Shown in pieces: positions 43,289 through 52,809 of a stretch of DNA of 64,000 nucleotides (the first letter of the stretch is position 1; each line of letters opens with the position of its first letter). The notes under the pieces were generated by a model that was not told where the DNA came from, ran no database searches, and was given only the letters and a program-made list of their open reading frames with translations. The stretch spans positions 1 through 64,000 of the forward strand of contig JAUWJD010000016.1 of assembly GCA_030607875.1 (NCBI GenBank). The letters run 5' to 3'. The DNA comes from Chloroflexota bacterium. Its GTDB lineage: Bacteria > Chloroflexota > Anaerolineae > UBA2200. A program made the position numbers and the translations under genes.

Positions 43289-45511
43289 CTATGGATAGGT
43301 CAGCCTGAGGATGATGGGCAGAAAGGTCTGCGCGCGAGGCGTGGGCGTTGGCTTCCGTGGTGCGGACAGCGCTGTGCCGATATCCAGCTTGCCCCATCCC
43401 CAACGGAAGTTGGGCACCAGCCCCGTGTGGGCGTCCTGTGCTGCGCTGTCGTGCAGCATCTGTTTGACTTGCTCGGGACGGGTGCCGGGGTTCTGCTGCA
43501 GCAAGAGCGCCACAGCAGCGGCAACGTGCGGCGCCGCGGCGCTGGTTCCACCAAACCACCCGTACTGCCCCAATTGCCCACCAGGGACGTCTTTGGAGCT
43601 GGCACAGGCAATGTCGGTGTAGTGCCCAGGGGCGGCCAGGTCCAAGACACGCTCACCGTCGATGCGGGGCCCCTGGCCGCTGAAAGGAGAGAGGGCACCT
43701 CGCCCGTCTCCTTCTCTTGCGCGTGTGCTGTAGGAGGCCACGGTAATCGCGCTGTCCGCTGTGCCGGGGGAGGTGACGGTGTACATGTCGTCTATATGAT
43801 CCAGGAAGATGACCCCACCGCTCCAACTATGGGCCAGGTCAGAGACGTAGGCGTTGACGTTGAGCCCGTAAGGTGTTTGGTTGCGCAGCCTCAATACCCA
43901 ATCGCCTTCGACCAAAGTAGAGCCGCCGCGGTACACCAAAATGTCGAACCTGGAGGTGCCCTGGTTCGAGTGCTCTCGGTAGCTCCAGATGCTGTGCCCA
44001 TCCACGTTGATCATGGTGTCGTTTCCGGGAAGGGTAACGGAGGTTCCCCACGGTGTCACTACTTGCACGCTCACCGCATCCAGCGCGGCCGGCCACAGAA
44101 TGCTCAACCAGGCGTCGGCGATTTCCTCTCCGTAGGGCACCATGAAGCGCACGTTGTGCGCATAGGCGGTGCTGAGGATGAGGTGGGCGTGCTTCTGCCC
44201 TCCAGCCAGGTTGCCGGCGACGGCGATCTGAACGATGCCTTTCGCTGATTCGGCATCGAGCATTTGTTCCAGGTTGGACGAGCCATCCATGAACTCCTGA
44301 ACCCAGCTTCCGAACTCGTAGAGCATGATGTGGGCGCCATTGTCCTCGGCCCACGGTATGTAGGATGTGTAGGCATTGTTGCCCTGGGAGTCGAGGAATT
44401 CGGCCAGCAGCAGCTTGCTGTCTGGAGCTACGCCCACGTAGCGCCGCAATCCCATACTGCCCCCGCAGAGGATGCTGCCGACATGGGTGCCATGGCCATT
44501 CACGTCGGGCGGGTTGTGGATCAAGTTGATATCCCGTGTACGTTCAACGCCGCTGGCGTCGCGGGTCTTTTGCACCTTGCAAGTGCCCAGCGCCAGCAAC
44601 ACTTCGCCCGTGTCTACGATTCTATTGTCGTTGCTGTCGTTCAGCAGGAAGAGACGTTCACCGTACGTTGGGTCTTGCTCCACAAAACCCGATGGCAGGC
44701 CATAGTCCCGCTGGCCGTTGCCGTCAGCGTCGTTGTACAGCCAGTCCATCCTGGGATAGAGCACGCCGTCATCGGCACCGGGGACGGCGTCGGACTGCGA
44801 GGAGGTGCTGTTGACGAAATCCAGCAGTTCGTTGGCCTCGGCAGAACCGTTGCGGTTGAGATCGACAGCATCTATGCCGGGGTCAAAGGTACCGTTGGCG
44901 TTGGTGTCCAGCCACTGGTAGGTTCCGCCGTCTGCGCGCCAGAAGTCAGGGGGAAAGACGTCTATGCCGGTGTCAAAGTCGGCGATGACAATGCCCCGAC
45001 CGGTGACCGGCCAGCCCCCTGCGTCCAGCAATTCCCAGACATCGTCCGCGCGGATTTCATGAGTGCTCACGTCCAGAGCTGTGGCCATGGCTGGCTTCCA
45101 GGTAGAGTCCACCCGTGCGACCCCAGGCCAACTCGCCAGGCGATCCAGCGCATCCCACGGCACCTGCGCTCCGCAGATCTGCCCGACCCTGGCAATCCGG
45201 CCATTCACCCGCGTGAACTCGATGTCCAGTTCCCTCTCCATAAGTGCCAGGTTCGGAGCCGAGAGCAGCCATCCTCCTCGGAAGCGCACGCTTGTGTCAA
45301 CCTTGGGAGAGTCCAGAAGGCTGCGCAGGCGCGGCGGTGGATTTACCTGGGTGCGCAGCGTTCTCAGAAGCTGCAATGTCGAATCCAACACGTATTCATG
45401 CTCGGGCGACTGGGTGTGCATAGCCTGAGCCAGCGCTGGCGCGCAGCACAACATAATCAGGGCCAGCAGGAGCAAAGTGCGCATTCTCGGGGGTGGGCTA
45501 GGTGAGGTCAT
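43289..45511 (-). CDS. Exported subtilisin-like serine protease (S8)
   Basis: Secreted protease of 740 aa with a signal peptide (MRTLLLLALIMLCCAPALAQ). A complete catalytic triad is visible: Asp in VIADFDTGIDVF (~residue 182), His in VNGHGTHVGSILCGG (~337), Ser in GGTSAAAPHVAAAVALLL (~657). Between Asp and His are four EF-hand-like acidic loops (DTNANGTFDPG, DLNRNGSAEANEL, NDADGNGQRDYG, NDSNDNRIVDTGE), suggesting calcium binding. The C-terminus is QTFLPIILRLTYP, the shared surface motif. Start ATG 45511 has GGGAAGAA upstream. Confidence 0.9.
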   Translation of the reverse strand: MTSPSPPPRMRTLLLLALIMLCCAPALAQAMHTQSPEHEYVLDSTLQLLRTLRTQVNPPPRLRSLLDSPKVDTSVRFRGGWLLSAPNLALMERELDIEFTRVNGRIARVGQICGAQVPWDALDRLASWPGVARVDSTWKPAMATALDVSTHEIRADDVWELLDAGGWPVTGRGIVIADFDTGIDVFPPDFWRADGGTYQWLDTNANGTFDPGIDAVDLNRNGSAEANELLDFVNSTSSQSDAVPGADDGVLYPRMDWLYNDADGNGQRDYGLPSGFVEQDPTYGERLFLLNDSNDNRIVDTGEVLLALGTCKVQKTRDASGVERTRDINLIHNPPDVNGHGTHVGSILCGGSMGLRRYVGVAPDSKLLLAEFLDSQGNNAYTSYIPWAEDNGAHIMLYEFGSWVQEFMDGSSNLEQMLDAESAKGIVQIAVAGNLAGGQKHAHLILSTAYAHNVRFMVPYGEEIADAWLSILWPAALDAVSVQVVTPWGTSVTLPGNDTMINVDGHSIWSYREHSNQGTSRFDILVYRGGSTLVEGDWVLRLRNQTPYGLNVNAYVSDLAHSWSGGVIFLDHIDDMYTVTSPGTADSAITVASYSTRAREGDGRGALSPFSGQGPRIDGERVLDLAAPGHYTDIACASSKDVPGGQLGQYGWFGGTSAAAPHVAAAVALLLQQNPGTRPEQVKQMLHDSAAQDAHTGLVPNFRWGWGKLDIGTALSAPRKPTPTPRAQTFLPIILRLTYP

Positions 45512-45675
45512 GTTCTTCCCTTGTGGGCTGGAAGCAGGAAGCACACCAACTCGATGTACTTCTCGTGGTTCTGGCGTTTGCATTTGCCTGCCATGCGCGT
45601 GGCGGCTCCACAGTGGATCGAGCGCCCACGACAGGCCTGGCCGTCTTCATAGCAAGCATGGCATGGCACCATGGA

Positions 45676-47424
45676 CTACTGGACTGGCTCGACCTGGAGC
45701 AGCGAACGTTCATCGGTGAGCGAGAGAATCCCAGTGGGCACAAAGAGCCAGTTCTGGAAGCGATCTTTGCGGAAAGCCTGTATTGCCAAGTCGTAGTACA
45801 GGATGATACTGGGCCGGTCATTGAACGCCGTTTCTTGCATTTGCCAGACGATCTGTCGACGTTGTTCCTGGTCCAGGGCCGTTGCCTGTTGCTCGTAGAG
45901 TGTGTCGTAAGCGGGATTCGAGTAGCCCGTCTCGTTGAGGCCAGCAGCGATCTGCGCAGTGGTCAAGGTGCTCAGCACAAAGGCCGGGTCTGGGCCACTT
46001 TCTTGTTCCCACAGGATCATGTCATAGTCGAAACCTGGACAACAGATGGCCTTCAGTGCATCTGGCAACAGCGTTTGACGAGTCACGCCAACGCCAATCT
46101 GGCGCAGCCAGTTGGCGAGCATTTCTGCTTCACGGCTGCTCGTGGCCGAGTCCGCTGAGATATACAGGCGAAGGCTCAGGGCTATGCTGCCGTCAGGCAT
46201 CTCGCGCCAGCCATCGCCATCTGCGTCGGCGTACCCGGCATCGTCCAGAATACGATTTGCCTCCTCCAGGTCGAATGCAATGTCCTCTATTTCGGCGTTG
46301 AACCAGGTGTGCAGCGCCGGTGGGATGATGTTCAGGCCAGGCATGGCTCGGCCCAGGAACACCACGTCAATGAGCTGCTCTTTGTCAATCGCAAGGGCGA
46401 TAGCCAGGCGCACCTGCGGATCCTGGAGTGCCGGGTGACCTGTGCTCGGCGCTTCTGTGGAGACATTAAACAGAAGCTGGCGCAGATGGGTCTGTGGGCC
46501 GGACAACACTTGGATGTGATTGTCACTGCGGAGATCGGAGATAAGCGCTGGTAGCACGTGAGTGATCAAATCAACATGTCCATCCATGATTGCGTCTGCC
46601 AGTGCCTCGGCATTGGGGTAGGTGTAGAAGACCACGGCATCTACCTTGGGCGCCCCCATCCAATAGGCCTGGTTGGCCACGAGGGTGATCTGCTGGCCGG
46701 GTTGATACTCCTTCAGTATGAATGGCCCAGTGCCCACGAGCATGCTTTTGTCCACTTCGGTTGTACTGCTGATCTCTATAGTCTCCCAGATATGCTTCGG
46801 CAGGAGGGGTACCCAGTGTATGAGCGCCTCGATGTTGGCAATGGGGTGACTCAGGGTGATGGTCAAAGTGTAAGGCCCTGTGGCCTCGATGCTCTCCAGT
46901 GTGGGCATCTGACCACTGTAGTATTGGAACCTGGGATTCCCTTGGAATAGCTCTAGGCTGAATGCCACGTCCTCCGCAGTAAGGGGCTGTCCGTCGTGAG
47001 TCATCACGTTGGGCTCCAAGCTGAAGCTCCACGTCTTTCCATTGCCCAGGCTGAACCAGTTCCTGGCAATGGCTGGGGCATACGTGTTGTCCAGGCGACG
47101 ATAGATCAAGCGGTCATAGATCAGGGACCAAATGGTGTCCGCGCTGCTGGGTCGCTCGGCAAAGGGCCACAGTGGATCGGAAACTCCCAGCCAGCCAATG
47201 CGCAGGGTCGAGGTAAGAGGGTGAGGGGTGGGTGTGCCAGGTTGAGGTTCAGTTGGAGTGGCTGTCAAGACAGGCTCTGTCGTTGCAGGAGTGAGGGTGG
47301 GAGCCGATGTTGGCGTAGGGGCAGGAGTAGGAGTTTGTGTCGGCTTCAGGCAAGCGCACAGCAGGAGCAGGGAAGCGAGAATGAGAACAAACACCGCTCT
47401 GGCGAGCGCAGACTGTCTTTGCAT
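45676..47424 (-). CDS. Solute-binding lipoprotein of a peptide/nickel-type ABC transporter (family 5)
   Basis: Extracytoplasmic receptor for a Dpp/Opp-type importer. Signal and lipobox LLLLCACLKP, then a Pro/Thr stalk, then SBP_bac_5 features: GKTWSFSLEPNVMTHDGQPL followed by TAEDVAFSLELFQGNPRFQY, TGPFILKEYQPGQQITLVAN, PQVRLAIALAIDKEQLIDVV and MILWEQESGPDPAFVLSTL. 582 aa. The ATG at 47424 has AAGGAGAG and a promoter at 47457-47484; the open frame continuing to 48009 overlaps galK and is rejected. The permease and ATPase genes are not in the window. Confidence 0.9.
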   Translation of the reverse strand: MQRQSALARAVFVLILASLLLLCACLKPTQTPTPAPTPTSAPTLTPATTEPVLTATPTEPQPGTPTPHPLTSTLRIGWLGVSDPLWPFAERPSSADTIWSLIYDRLIYRRLDNTYAPAIARNWFSLGNGKTWSFSLEPNVMTHDGQPLTAEDVAFSLELFQGNPRFQYYSGQMPTLESIEATGPYTLTITLSHPIANIEALIHWVPLLPKHIWETIEISSTTEVDKSMLVGTGPFILKEYQPGQQITLVANQAYWMGAPKVDAVVFYTYPNAEALADAIMDGHVDLITHVLPALISDLRSDNHIQVLSGPQTHLRQLLFNVSTEAPSTGHPALQDPQVRLAIALAIDKEQLIDVVFLGRAMPGLNIIPPALHTWFNAEIEDIAFDLEEANRILDDAGYADADGDGWREMPDGSIALSLRLYISADSATSSREAEMLANWLRQIGVGVTRQTLLPDALKAICCPGFDYDMILWEQESGPDPAFVLSTLTTAQIAAGLNETGYSNPAYDTLYEQQATALDQEQRRQIVWQMQETAFNDRPSIILYYDLAIQAFRKDRFQNWLFVPTGILSLTDERSLLQVEPVQ

Positions 47425-47456
47425 GTCGTCTCTCCTTGTACCAAGATTGTTGGCAT

Positions 47457-47484
47457 ATTGTAGCCGGAATAGGTATCTCGTCAA
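47457..47484 (-). promoter_or_regulatory. Promoter of the solute-binding lipoprotein gene
   Basis: On the minus strand TTGACG (47484-47479), 16-bp spacer, TACAAT (47462-47457). The gap of 267 bp to galK holds divergent promoters. Confidence 0.62.
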
Positions 47485-47582
47485 AAACTGCCTCCTGAGT
47501 TGGGTGTGTGTGAATCGCCCGGTGTTTGCTATCGCGTCAGGGATGTAGTAAGCTCTGCGCAATCCCCAAGTCAGGCCGAACT

Positions 47583-47612
47583 TTGCCCCTCGTTGTGCGG
47601 CCATTGTAAGAT
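47583..47612 (+). promoter_or_regulatory. Possible promoter of galK
   Basis: TTGCCC (47583-47588), 18-bp spacer, TAAGAT (47607-47612), about 80 bp before the ATG at 47692. Confidence 0.4.
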
Positions 47613-47691
47613 GGCAATGCAGGCAGATGTGCGGACAACTGCCAGATCGACGGTAAGCGTGAGCGCCACGCGCCACAGGAGGGATTGTCAA

Positions 47692-48855
47692 ATGGGTACA
47701 GCGGATTTGCAGCAGCAGGTCACCGAGGCTCTTGGGCAGCGCTTCCCCGGAGTTTCGGCACGCTTCTTCCAGGCTCCAGGCCGCGTTAACCTGATTGGTG
47801 AGCATACCGACTACAACGACGGCTTTGTGCTGCCCGTAGCTATCGATCGCCAGGTGATGCTTGCCGCACGGGTGCGCACGGACGCACGGGTGCGGCTGTG
47901 GTCGGTGAACTTTCGACAGAGCAGCGGATTTTCGCTGGAACAGATCGAGCCTGACTCCGCTGCGCCTTGGAGCAACTATGTGCGCGGTGTGGCGGCTGTA
48001 TTGCAGCAAGAAGGCTTTGTGTTGCGGGGCATGGATGCAGTGATCGCCGGCAATGTGCCTATCGGCTCCGGGCTCTCCTCTTCAGCAGCCATAGAGGTGG
48101 CCACAGCGGTGACTCTGCGTGACTTGAGTTCCTTGGATATTTCACCGGTGGACCTGGCCTTGCTCTGCCAGCGGGCGGAAGACGAGTTCGTGGGTATGAA
48201 ATGCGGCATCATGGACCAGTTTATCGCGGCATTGGGCCAGCGTGGGCATGCGTTGTGGATTGACTGCCGCAGCCTGGAGTATGAGGCCGTGCCGTTGCCG
48301 TCTGGGGTGTCTGTGGTGGTCTGTGACACCATGAAGCGCCGCGGTTTGGTTGACTCTGAATACAATGCGCGCCGTCGCGAATGCGAGCAGGGCGTGGAGT
48401 TGCTGCGGCAGTGCCTGCCGGACGCGCAAGCGCTGCGTGACGTAACCAGTGCCGACCTGGCCAAGTACGGCGACATCCTGCCAGCCATCGTGCACAAGCG
48501 CTGCGCCCATGTGGTCAGTGAGAACGAACGCGTCTTGTCAGCCGTAGCTGCCCTGCGAGCTGGTGAGGTGGAGGAGTTTGGCCGACTGATGGACCTATCA
48601 CACGCCAGCCTGCGCGATGACTATGAGGTGAGCTGTGCGGCACTGGACACTATGGTCGACTTGGCGCATAAGGCTCCGGGCTTCCTGGGAGCGCGGATGA
48701 CCGGCGCTGGATTCGGCGGATGTACCGTCAATTGGGTAGACTCGGAAGCCGCTGTGGAGTTCGCACAGCAGGTGGTCAGGCAGTACGCAGAGAAGACAGG
48801 TGTGACGCCGGAGGTTTACATCTGTGCGGCCAGCGCGGCTGCAGGGGAGTTGTGA
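47692..48855 (+). CDS. galK: Galactokinase
   Basis: GHMP kinase phosphorylating galactose at C1, first Leloir step. Galactokinase signature GRVNLIGEHTDYNDGFVLP (about residue 29), ATP-binding PIGSGLSSSAAIEVA, KCGIMDQFIAALGQ with the catalytic Asp, and motif 3 MTGAGFGGCTVNWV. 387 aa is normal. ATG 47692 follows AGGAGGG; the frame is open further upstream to 47500 without family similarity. The GH36 enzyme at 61982 would supply galactose; galU at 41973 would supply UDP-glucose. Confidence 0.95.
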   Translation: MGTADLQQQVTEALGQRFPGVSARFFQAPGRVNLIGEHTDYNDGFVLPVAIDRQVMLAARVRTDARVRLWSVNFRQSSGFSLEQIEPDSAAPWSNYVRGVAAVLQQEGFVLRGMDAVIAGNVPIGSGLSSSAAIEVATAVTLRDLSSLDISPVDLALLCQRAEDEFVGMKCGIMDQFIAALGQRGHALWIDCRSLEYEAVPLPSGVSVVVCDTMKRRGLVDSEYNARRRECEQGVELLRQCLPDAQALRDVTSADLAKYGDILPAIVHKRCAHVVSENERVLSAVAALRAGEVEEFGRLMDLSHASLRDDYEVSCAALDTMVDLAHKAPGFLGARMTGAGFGGCTVNWVDSEAAVEFAQQVVRQYAEKTGVTPEVYICAASAAAGEL

Positions 48856-48860
48856 ACGCG

Positions 48861-48943
48861 TTGCCATCAACGAATGCAGGAACGAAAAAACGAATACCGA
48901 GCCACGCCATTCGTCTATCCGTTGCCCCATTCATTGACGGGCT
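48861..48943. repeat. AACGAAT-type palindromic dispersed repeat, copy B
   Basis: Starts 6 bp after the galK stop: TTGCCATCAACGAATG...AACGAAT, then AGCCACGCCATTCGTC and ATTCATTGACGGGCTGC. Same family as 13160-13243 and 52810-52894. Confidence 0.78.
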
Positions 48944-48979
48944 GCTGCCGCAGCGAATACCATTGCGGCCAGCCAGTTC

Positions 48980-49771
48980 TTAAACCTTGATCTCTGCGAC
49001 TGACGGGAGAATGTGCGTGGGGCGATAGGGGAAGCGCTCCACGTCCTCGCGCTTGGTAACGCCGGTAAGCACCAGGATGGTTTGCATGCCGCTTTCAATG
49101 CCGGAAACGATGTCCGTGTCCATGCGGTCGCCGACCATAGTTGTGTTCTCAGAGTGCTCGCCCAGGTAACGCAGAGCGGTGCGCATCATCAGGGGATTGG
49201 GCTTGCCAATGAAATAAGGCGCTACTCCGGTTGCCGCCTGGATCAGAGCTGCCATCGCGCCGCAGGCTGGCTCTAGCCCTTCCTTGCCTGGCCCGCTGAC
49301 ATCTGGATTGGTGGCGACAAAGCGAGCTCCAGCAGCGACTAGGCGGACGGACTGGGCGATTTTGTCAAAGCTGTACGACGTGGTCTCGCCCAGAACGACG
49401 TAGTCAGGGTTGTGGTCGGTGAGGATGTAACCGATCTCGTGCAGCGCGCTGGTCAGTCCGCTCTCTCCGATGACGAAGGCGGTGCCCTTTGGCCGCTGCG
49501 AGTCCAGGAACTGTGCCGTGGCCATGGCCGAGGTGTAGAAGCATTCCACAGGGATGTCCAGACCGAGCGTCTGGAGACGATGCTGCAAATCGAGCGGCGT
49601 GTAGATGGGATTGTTGGTCAGAATGAGGAACTTGCTGCGGCGACCGATGAGCCGGCTGATAAAGTCCTTGGCACCGGGGATCAGCGTGTTGCCGGCTATG
49701 ATGACACCGTCCATATCGATGATGTAGCTCTTGGCTGGTGTTGGCCCAGGTACTCTCGTTTGCTTCTTCAT
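48980..49771 (-). CDS. HAD-IIA family hydrolase (NagD-like)
   Basis: Cytoplasmic phosphatase of the NagD/pNPPase group. Motif I is [19 protein letters not shown] (nucleophile Asp and second Asp), motif [14 protein letters not shown], motif [19 protein letters not shown] and [20 protein letters not shown]. 263 aa. Sugar phosphates and nucleotides are common substrates in this group, so a detoxifying or sugar-phosphate role is possible; the sequence does not decide it. It converges on galK. ATG 49771 follows GAGGTGAT. Confidence 0.88.
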   Translation of the reverse strand: MKKQTRVPGPTPAKSYIIDMDGVIIAGNTLIPGAKDFISRLIGRRSKFLILTNNPIYTPLDLQHRLQTLGLDIPVECFYTSAMATAQFLDSQRPKGTAFVIGESGLTSALHEIGYILTDHNPDYVVLGETTSYSFDKIAQSVRLVAAGARFVATNPDVSGPGKEGLEPACGAMAALIQAATGVAPYFIGKPNPLMMRTALRYLGEHSENTTMVGDRMDTDIVSGIESGMQTILVLTGVTKREDVERFPYRPTHILPSVAEIKV

Positions 49772-49788
49772 GTTATCACCTCGTCATT

Positions 49789-50259
49789 TCACTGCGTGAT
49801 CGGCACAGCATGTGCGCGGGTGACCCGTAGCAGGTCGCCAGGGAGCAAGCTGAGATTGATTCCCCGCTGTCCCGCGCTGACATAGACTTTGGGCAGGTCC
49901 AGGAGCGCTTGATCTGCGTAGACCTCAAAGGCTTTGGTCAGCAGACAAAGAGCGGAGATACCTCCCACCTGGAGACCGGTAAGGGCCTCTGCTTCCTTGT
50001 GTGTGGCCATACGCAGTCTCTTCTCCCCTGCGGCTTTGGCCAATAGTTTCAAGTCCAGGGCTTTGTCTCCAGGCACCATCACCAGTAGCGGCCGGCCATC
50101 TGTGCGGGTGACGACCAGCGTCTTGTAGACCTGGTTGACCGACACACCCAGAACCTCGGCGACTCCCTCGGCAGAATGGATGTCGGGAGAGAATTCGTGT
50201 GCTCGATAGGAGATTTTGCGCGACTCCAGCAGTCGCATCGAGTTAGTCTTCTGCCGCAC
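49789..50259 (-). CDS. ybaK: YbaK/EbsC-type aminoacyl-tRNA deacylase
   Basis: Trans-editing enzyme of the INS superfamily; the E. coli member removes Cys from Cys-tRNA(Pro). Marks: SAEGVAEVLGVSVNQVYKTL, VVTRTDGRPLLVMVPGDKAL, the conserved Lys region MATHKEAEALTGLQVGGIS and VYVSAGQRGINLSLLPGDLL. 156 aa is the normal size. GTG 50259 is taken as start (VRQKTNSMRLL); ATG 50238 is an alternative. It lies 17 bp upstream of the HAD gene on the same strand, probably one transcript. Confidence 0.9.
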   Translation of the reverse strand: MRQKTNSMRLLESRKISYRAHEFSPDIHSAEGVAEVLGVSVNQVYKTLVVTRTDGRPLLVMVPGDKALDLKLLAKAAGEKRLRMATHKEAEALTGLQVGGISALCLLTKAFEVYADQALLDLPKVYVSAGQRGINLSLLPGDLLRVTRAHAVPITQ

Positions 50260-50374
50260 GGATTTGGCCTCGGCTAAAGGTTGCGCTTGGGATTCATCCC
50301 ATTATACCTTCCCTGGTGAGCATGCACAAATCCACGTTGTGCACTGTGCCGGGTTGGCACGGTAAGGAAGCAGT

Positions 50375-50402
50375 TTGCCATCTCGCAATTGTGTGCTATG
50401 CT
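50375..50402 (+). promoter_or_regulatory. Promoter of the aspartate/glutamate racemase-like gene
   Basis: TTGCCA (50375-50380), 16-bp spacer, TATGCT (50397-50402), about 36 bp before the ATG at 50439. Confidence 0.6.
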
Positions 50403-50438
50403 AATAACACGTCATCAAGGTAAGGAGAGGAGGCACCG

Positions 50439-51134
50439 ATGCACAAGAGGATCGGAATCCTGGGTGGTCTGAGTCCGGAATCCACAGTGGAGTACTACGA
50501 GTACATCACCCACACCTATACCGAGCGTTTTGGCGACTATGGCTATCCCGAGATCATCATCTACAGCGTTCGTTTCCAGAACTACGTGGATTGGTGCAAT
50601 CAAGAGCGCTGGGATTTGGTTGCCGGAGGTTTGAGCCAGGCAGCGCAGAAGCTCGAGGCGGCGAGGGCGGAGCTGATTATCATTGCTGCCAACACCATGC
50701 ACCTGGTCTTGGAGCAGGTGCATGCGAGCGTCCAGGTGCCGGTGCTGAGCCTGCTGGACGCGGTGGGCGAGGCCATTGTCGCGTGCGGAATGACAACGGT
50801 AGGGCTGCTTGGCACCAAGTTCACCATGGAGAAGCCTCTCTATCACGATACACTGGCCAAGAGGGGCATCGTGGTGCTTGTGCCGGAGGCCGACGACCGT
50901 GAGTATGTCAACAGGGGGATCTACAATGAACTGGTAGCCGGCCAGGTCCGCGACGAATCGCGCGCTGGGTTCGTTGCGATCATCAAGGAGCTTGCGGCGC
51001 GTGGAGCCGAGGGCGTCATCCTGGGCTGCACCGAGATCCCTCTGTTGGTCGGTCAAGAGGATGTGGACTTGCCTTTGTTCAACACTACGACCTTGCACGC
51101 TGAAGCCGCGTTGAACTATGCCCTGCGAGAGTAG
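50439..51134 (+). CDS. Aspartate/glutamate racemase family protein
   Basis: Cofactor-independent amino-acid racemase fold, 231 aa, start IGILGGLSPESTVEYYEYI. The second catalytic cysteine is present in GVILGCTEIPLLVG (~residue 194). The first site, which is usually Cys-Asn-Thr, reads IIIAANTMHLV, so the first cysteine is replaced by Ala. Single-cysteine relatives such as the YgeA group are known to have altered specificity or direction, so racemisation cannot be taken for granted. GGAGAGGAGG precedes the ATG. Monocistronic, with its own promoter. Confidence 0.88.
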   Translation: MHKRIGILGGLSPESTVEYYEYITHTYTERFGDYGYPEIIIYSVRFQNYVDWCNQERWDLVAGGLSQAAQKLEAARAELIIIAANTMHLVLEQVHASVQVPVLSLLDAVGEAIVACGMTTVGLLGTKFTMEKPLYHDTLAKRGIVVLVPEADDREYVNRGIYNELVAGQVRDESRAGFVAIIKELAARGAEGVILGCTEIPLLVGQEDVDLPLFNTTTLHAEAALNYALRE

Positions 51135-51245
51135 ATTCACCGGCAGCAGTTGATCATCGTGCCGGCCAGCGGAGCCAGTTGTAAACTGTGAAGGCCATGC
51201 CGCTCCAACCGACGCGCCAGTATCTTCATTTGATCCAGCTCCGAG

Positions 51246-51274
51246 TTGCCGAAACAGAACATTTGTGCTATACT
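51246..51274 (+). promoter_or_regulatory. Promoter of the DUF3795 gene
   Basis: TTGCCG (51246-51251), 17-bp spacer, TATACT (51269-51274). It excludes the upstream in-frame start at 51188. Confidence 0.62.
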
Positions 51275-51340
51275 GACATTGGCTCAGCGCACGGCTGTGC
51301 CTGGAGCTTCACAATTGAAACTGAAGAGAGGAGATCTTCA

Positions 51341-51697
51341 ATGGAGCGGATGATTGCTGTATGTGGGATAGATTGCGCCGCGTGCGAAGCCTACCTGGCT
51401 ACACAAGCAGACGACGAGTCGGCCAAGGAGCGCGTCGCCGCCAAGTGGCGGAAGGACTACAACGCGCCTAACATTGACGCCGCCTACGTCACTTGCGATG
51501 GCTGCCTGGCCTTCGATGGGCGACTGGGCGGGCACTGTCCCGAGTGTGAGATCCGCGCTTGCGGCGTCGGGCGTGGACTGCCCAACTGTGCGCACTGTCC
51601 CGACTATAACACGTGCGACAAGCTGGCAGGGTTCATCAGCTTTGTCCCTCACGTGAAAGCGACGTTGGACGAGATACGAGAGTTGTTGGATGATTGA
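51341..51697 (+). CDS. DUF3795 domain-containing cysteine-rich protein
   Basis: 118-aa protein with conserved cysteine pattern CGIDCAACEAY near the start, CDGCLAFDGRLGGHCPECEI, and CAHCPDYNTCDKLAGF, typical of DUF3795 proteins, which probably bind zinc or an iron-sulfur cluster. The function is unknown; the family is frequent in anaerobes and methanogens. ATG 51341 has GAGAGGAG upstream and lies about 60 bp after the predicted transcription start. Confidence 0.85.
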   Translation: MERMIAVCGIDCAACEAYLATQADDESAKERVAAKWRKDYNAPNIDAAYVTCDGCLAFDGRLGGHCPECEIRACGVGRGLPNCAHCPDYNTCDKLAGFISFVPHVKATLDEIRELLDD

Positions 51698-51794
51698 CAG
51701 TTGCCGGTGAGCGATTGAGGGGCGTGTTTTCCCCAAGGAGCCTGGTGGTGCCGCTGAGCGTGACTTGGGTGCCTGGCCAAGGAGATGTGCAACG

Positions 51795-52797
51795 GTGACG
51801 ACTTCCTATGCGACCAATCTCACGAACCTGGAAGCATTAGACGTGCATGCTAGAGTTGCCGAGGTGGTCACCTGGCGCGGACGCAGGGCGCTTAGGCTAG
51901 ATGGTTTGGCGCTGGTACCCGATCTGGAGGTGCGGGAAGCAAGCGTCGAGGTCGAGATCTGGGCCGAGGGTGCCTGCTATCCAGGCATCGTCTTCCGCGT
52001 GGCGGACGTGCTGAACTTTGAACTGGCGTATGCCGTGCCCCATTGCAGTGGTGTGTGGGATGCCCTGCAGTACGATCCAGTTTTCCATGGTTCGAACACC
52101 TGGCAACTGTATCATGGGGAAGGGTACCAGAAGGCGGCGACGGTTCCCACAGGGGAATGGTTCCACCTGCGGGTGGATGTCCAGGGGGAGAGTGTAGCCA
52201 TCTGCGTCGACGGCCAGCCGCCTCTGGTGGTGCAGCAATTGGCCCACGCCCATGCCTCAAAGCGTGTAGGACTGTGGACCTACCTGCCTGCATACTTCTC
52301 GAACCTGCGTGTCTCGTCATGCCGGCAGCTCCCGGAGGCTACCTTGGGCGGGCTGCGGTCTCCCGCCCGACGTCATCAGCGAATGGTTCGTGGATGGTTT
52401 CGGGCGCGTGCAGTGTGAGCCCAACGGTGTGCTGAATCTGAACCGCTGCTTGCCGGCGTCCCTGGGCGAGTTGCGCCTGACGAGGCGCTTTGAGACACTG
52501 TTGGCCCAGGAGATCGAACTGGCCTTTGGCTTCAGTGATGAGCTGTCCCTGGAACTGGACGGCCAGGTGCTGTTGACTGGCACGAACGCGTCTAAAGACT
52601 TCGGCAGTTACGACGAGCGGGGCTACGTGAACCTCGATGCCCATTCCGCCCGCCTGCGCCTGGAGCCGGGTGTCCATCAACTGGCCGCTACGCTGAAGGT
52701 GAGTGAGGGCTTTGGTTGGGGGCTTGTGCTGGCGCTGCGTGGCGAGCAGGTGCGGCTTTTGCCGGCCGAAGGGATAACAGGCGCAGCAGACAGTTAG
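51795..52797 (+). pseudogene. Jelly-roll (LamG/DUF1080-like) protein with frameshift
   Basis: Two frames make one protein of about 330 aa. The first (GTG 51795, AAGGAGAT site) gives a beta-sandwich with SVEVEIWAEGACYPGIVFRV, WQLYHGEGYQKAATVPTGEW and RVDVQGESVAICVDGQPPLV, like 3-keto-disaccharide hydrolase/LamG domains. Around 52340-52375 the frame changes, and the continuation SEWFVDGFGRVQCEPNGVLN leads into a second domain to 52797. A single extra base in the C/G-rich stretch near 52365 would explain it. There is no signal peptide, so it may be cytoplasmic. Genuine decay or a sequence error. Confidence 0.7.
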
Positions 52798-52809
52798 TTT
52801 CTGGCGCAA

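Noticed and set aside
44264-45505. 413-codon frame antisense to the subtilase
   Set aside because: The subtilase has a complete catalytic triad and signal peptide; the opposite frame has nothing recognisable.
47500-47691. Longer N-terminus of galactokinase
   Set aside because: The region contains a likely promoter, lacks similarity to galactokinases, and the ATG at 47692 has a strong AGGAGGG site.
47425-48009. Longer N-terminus of the solute-binding lipoprotein
   Set aside because: It would run through the divergent promoter region into galK; the lipobox start at 47424 fits the family.
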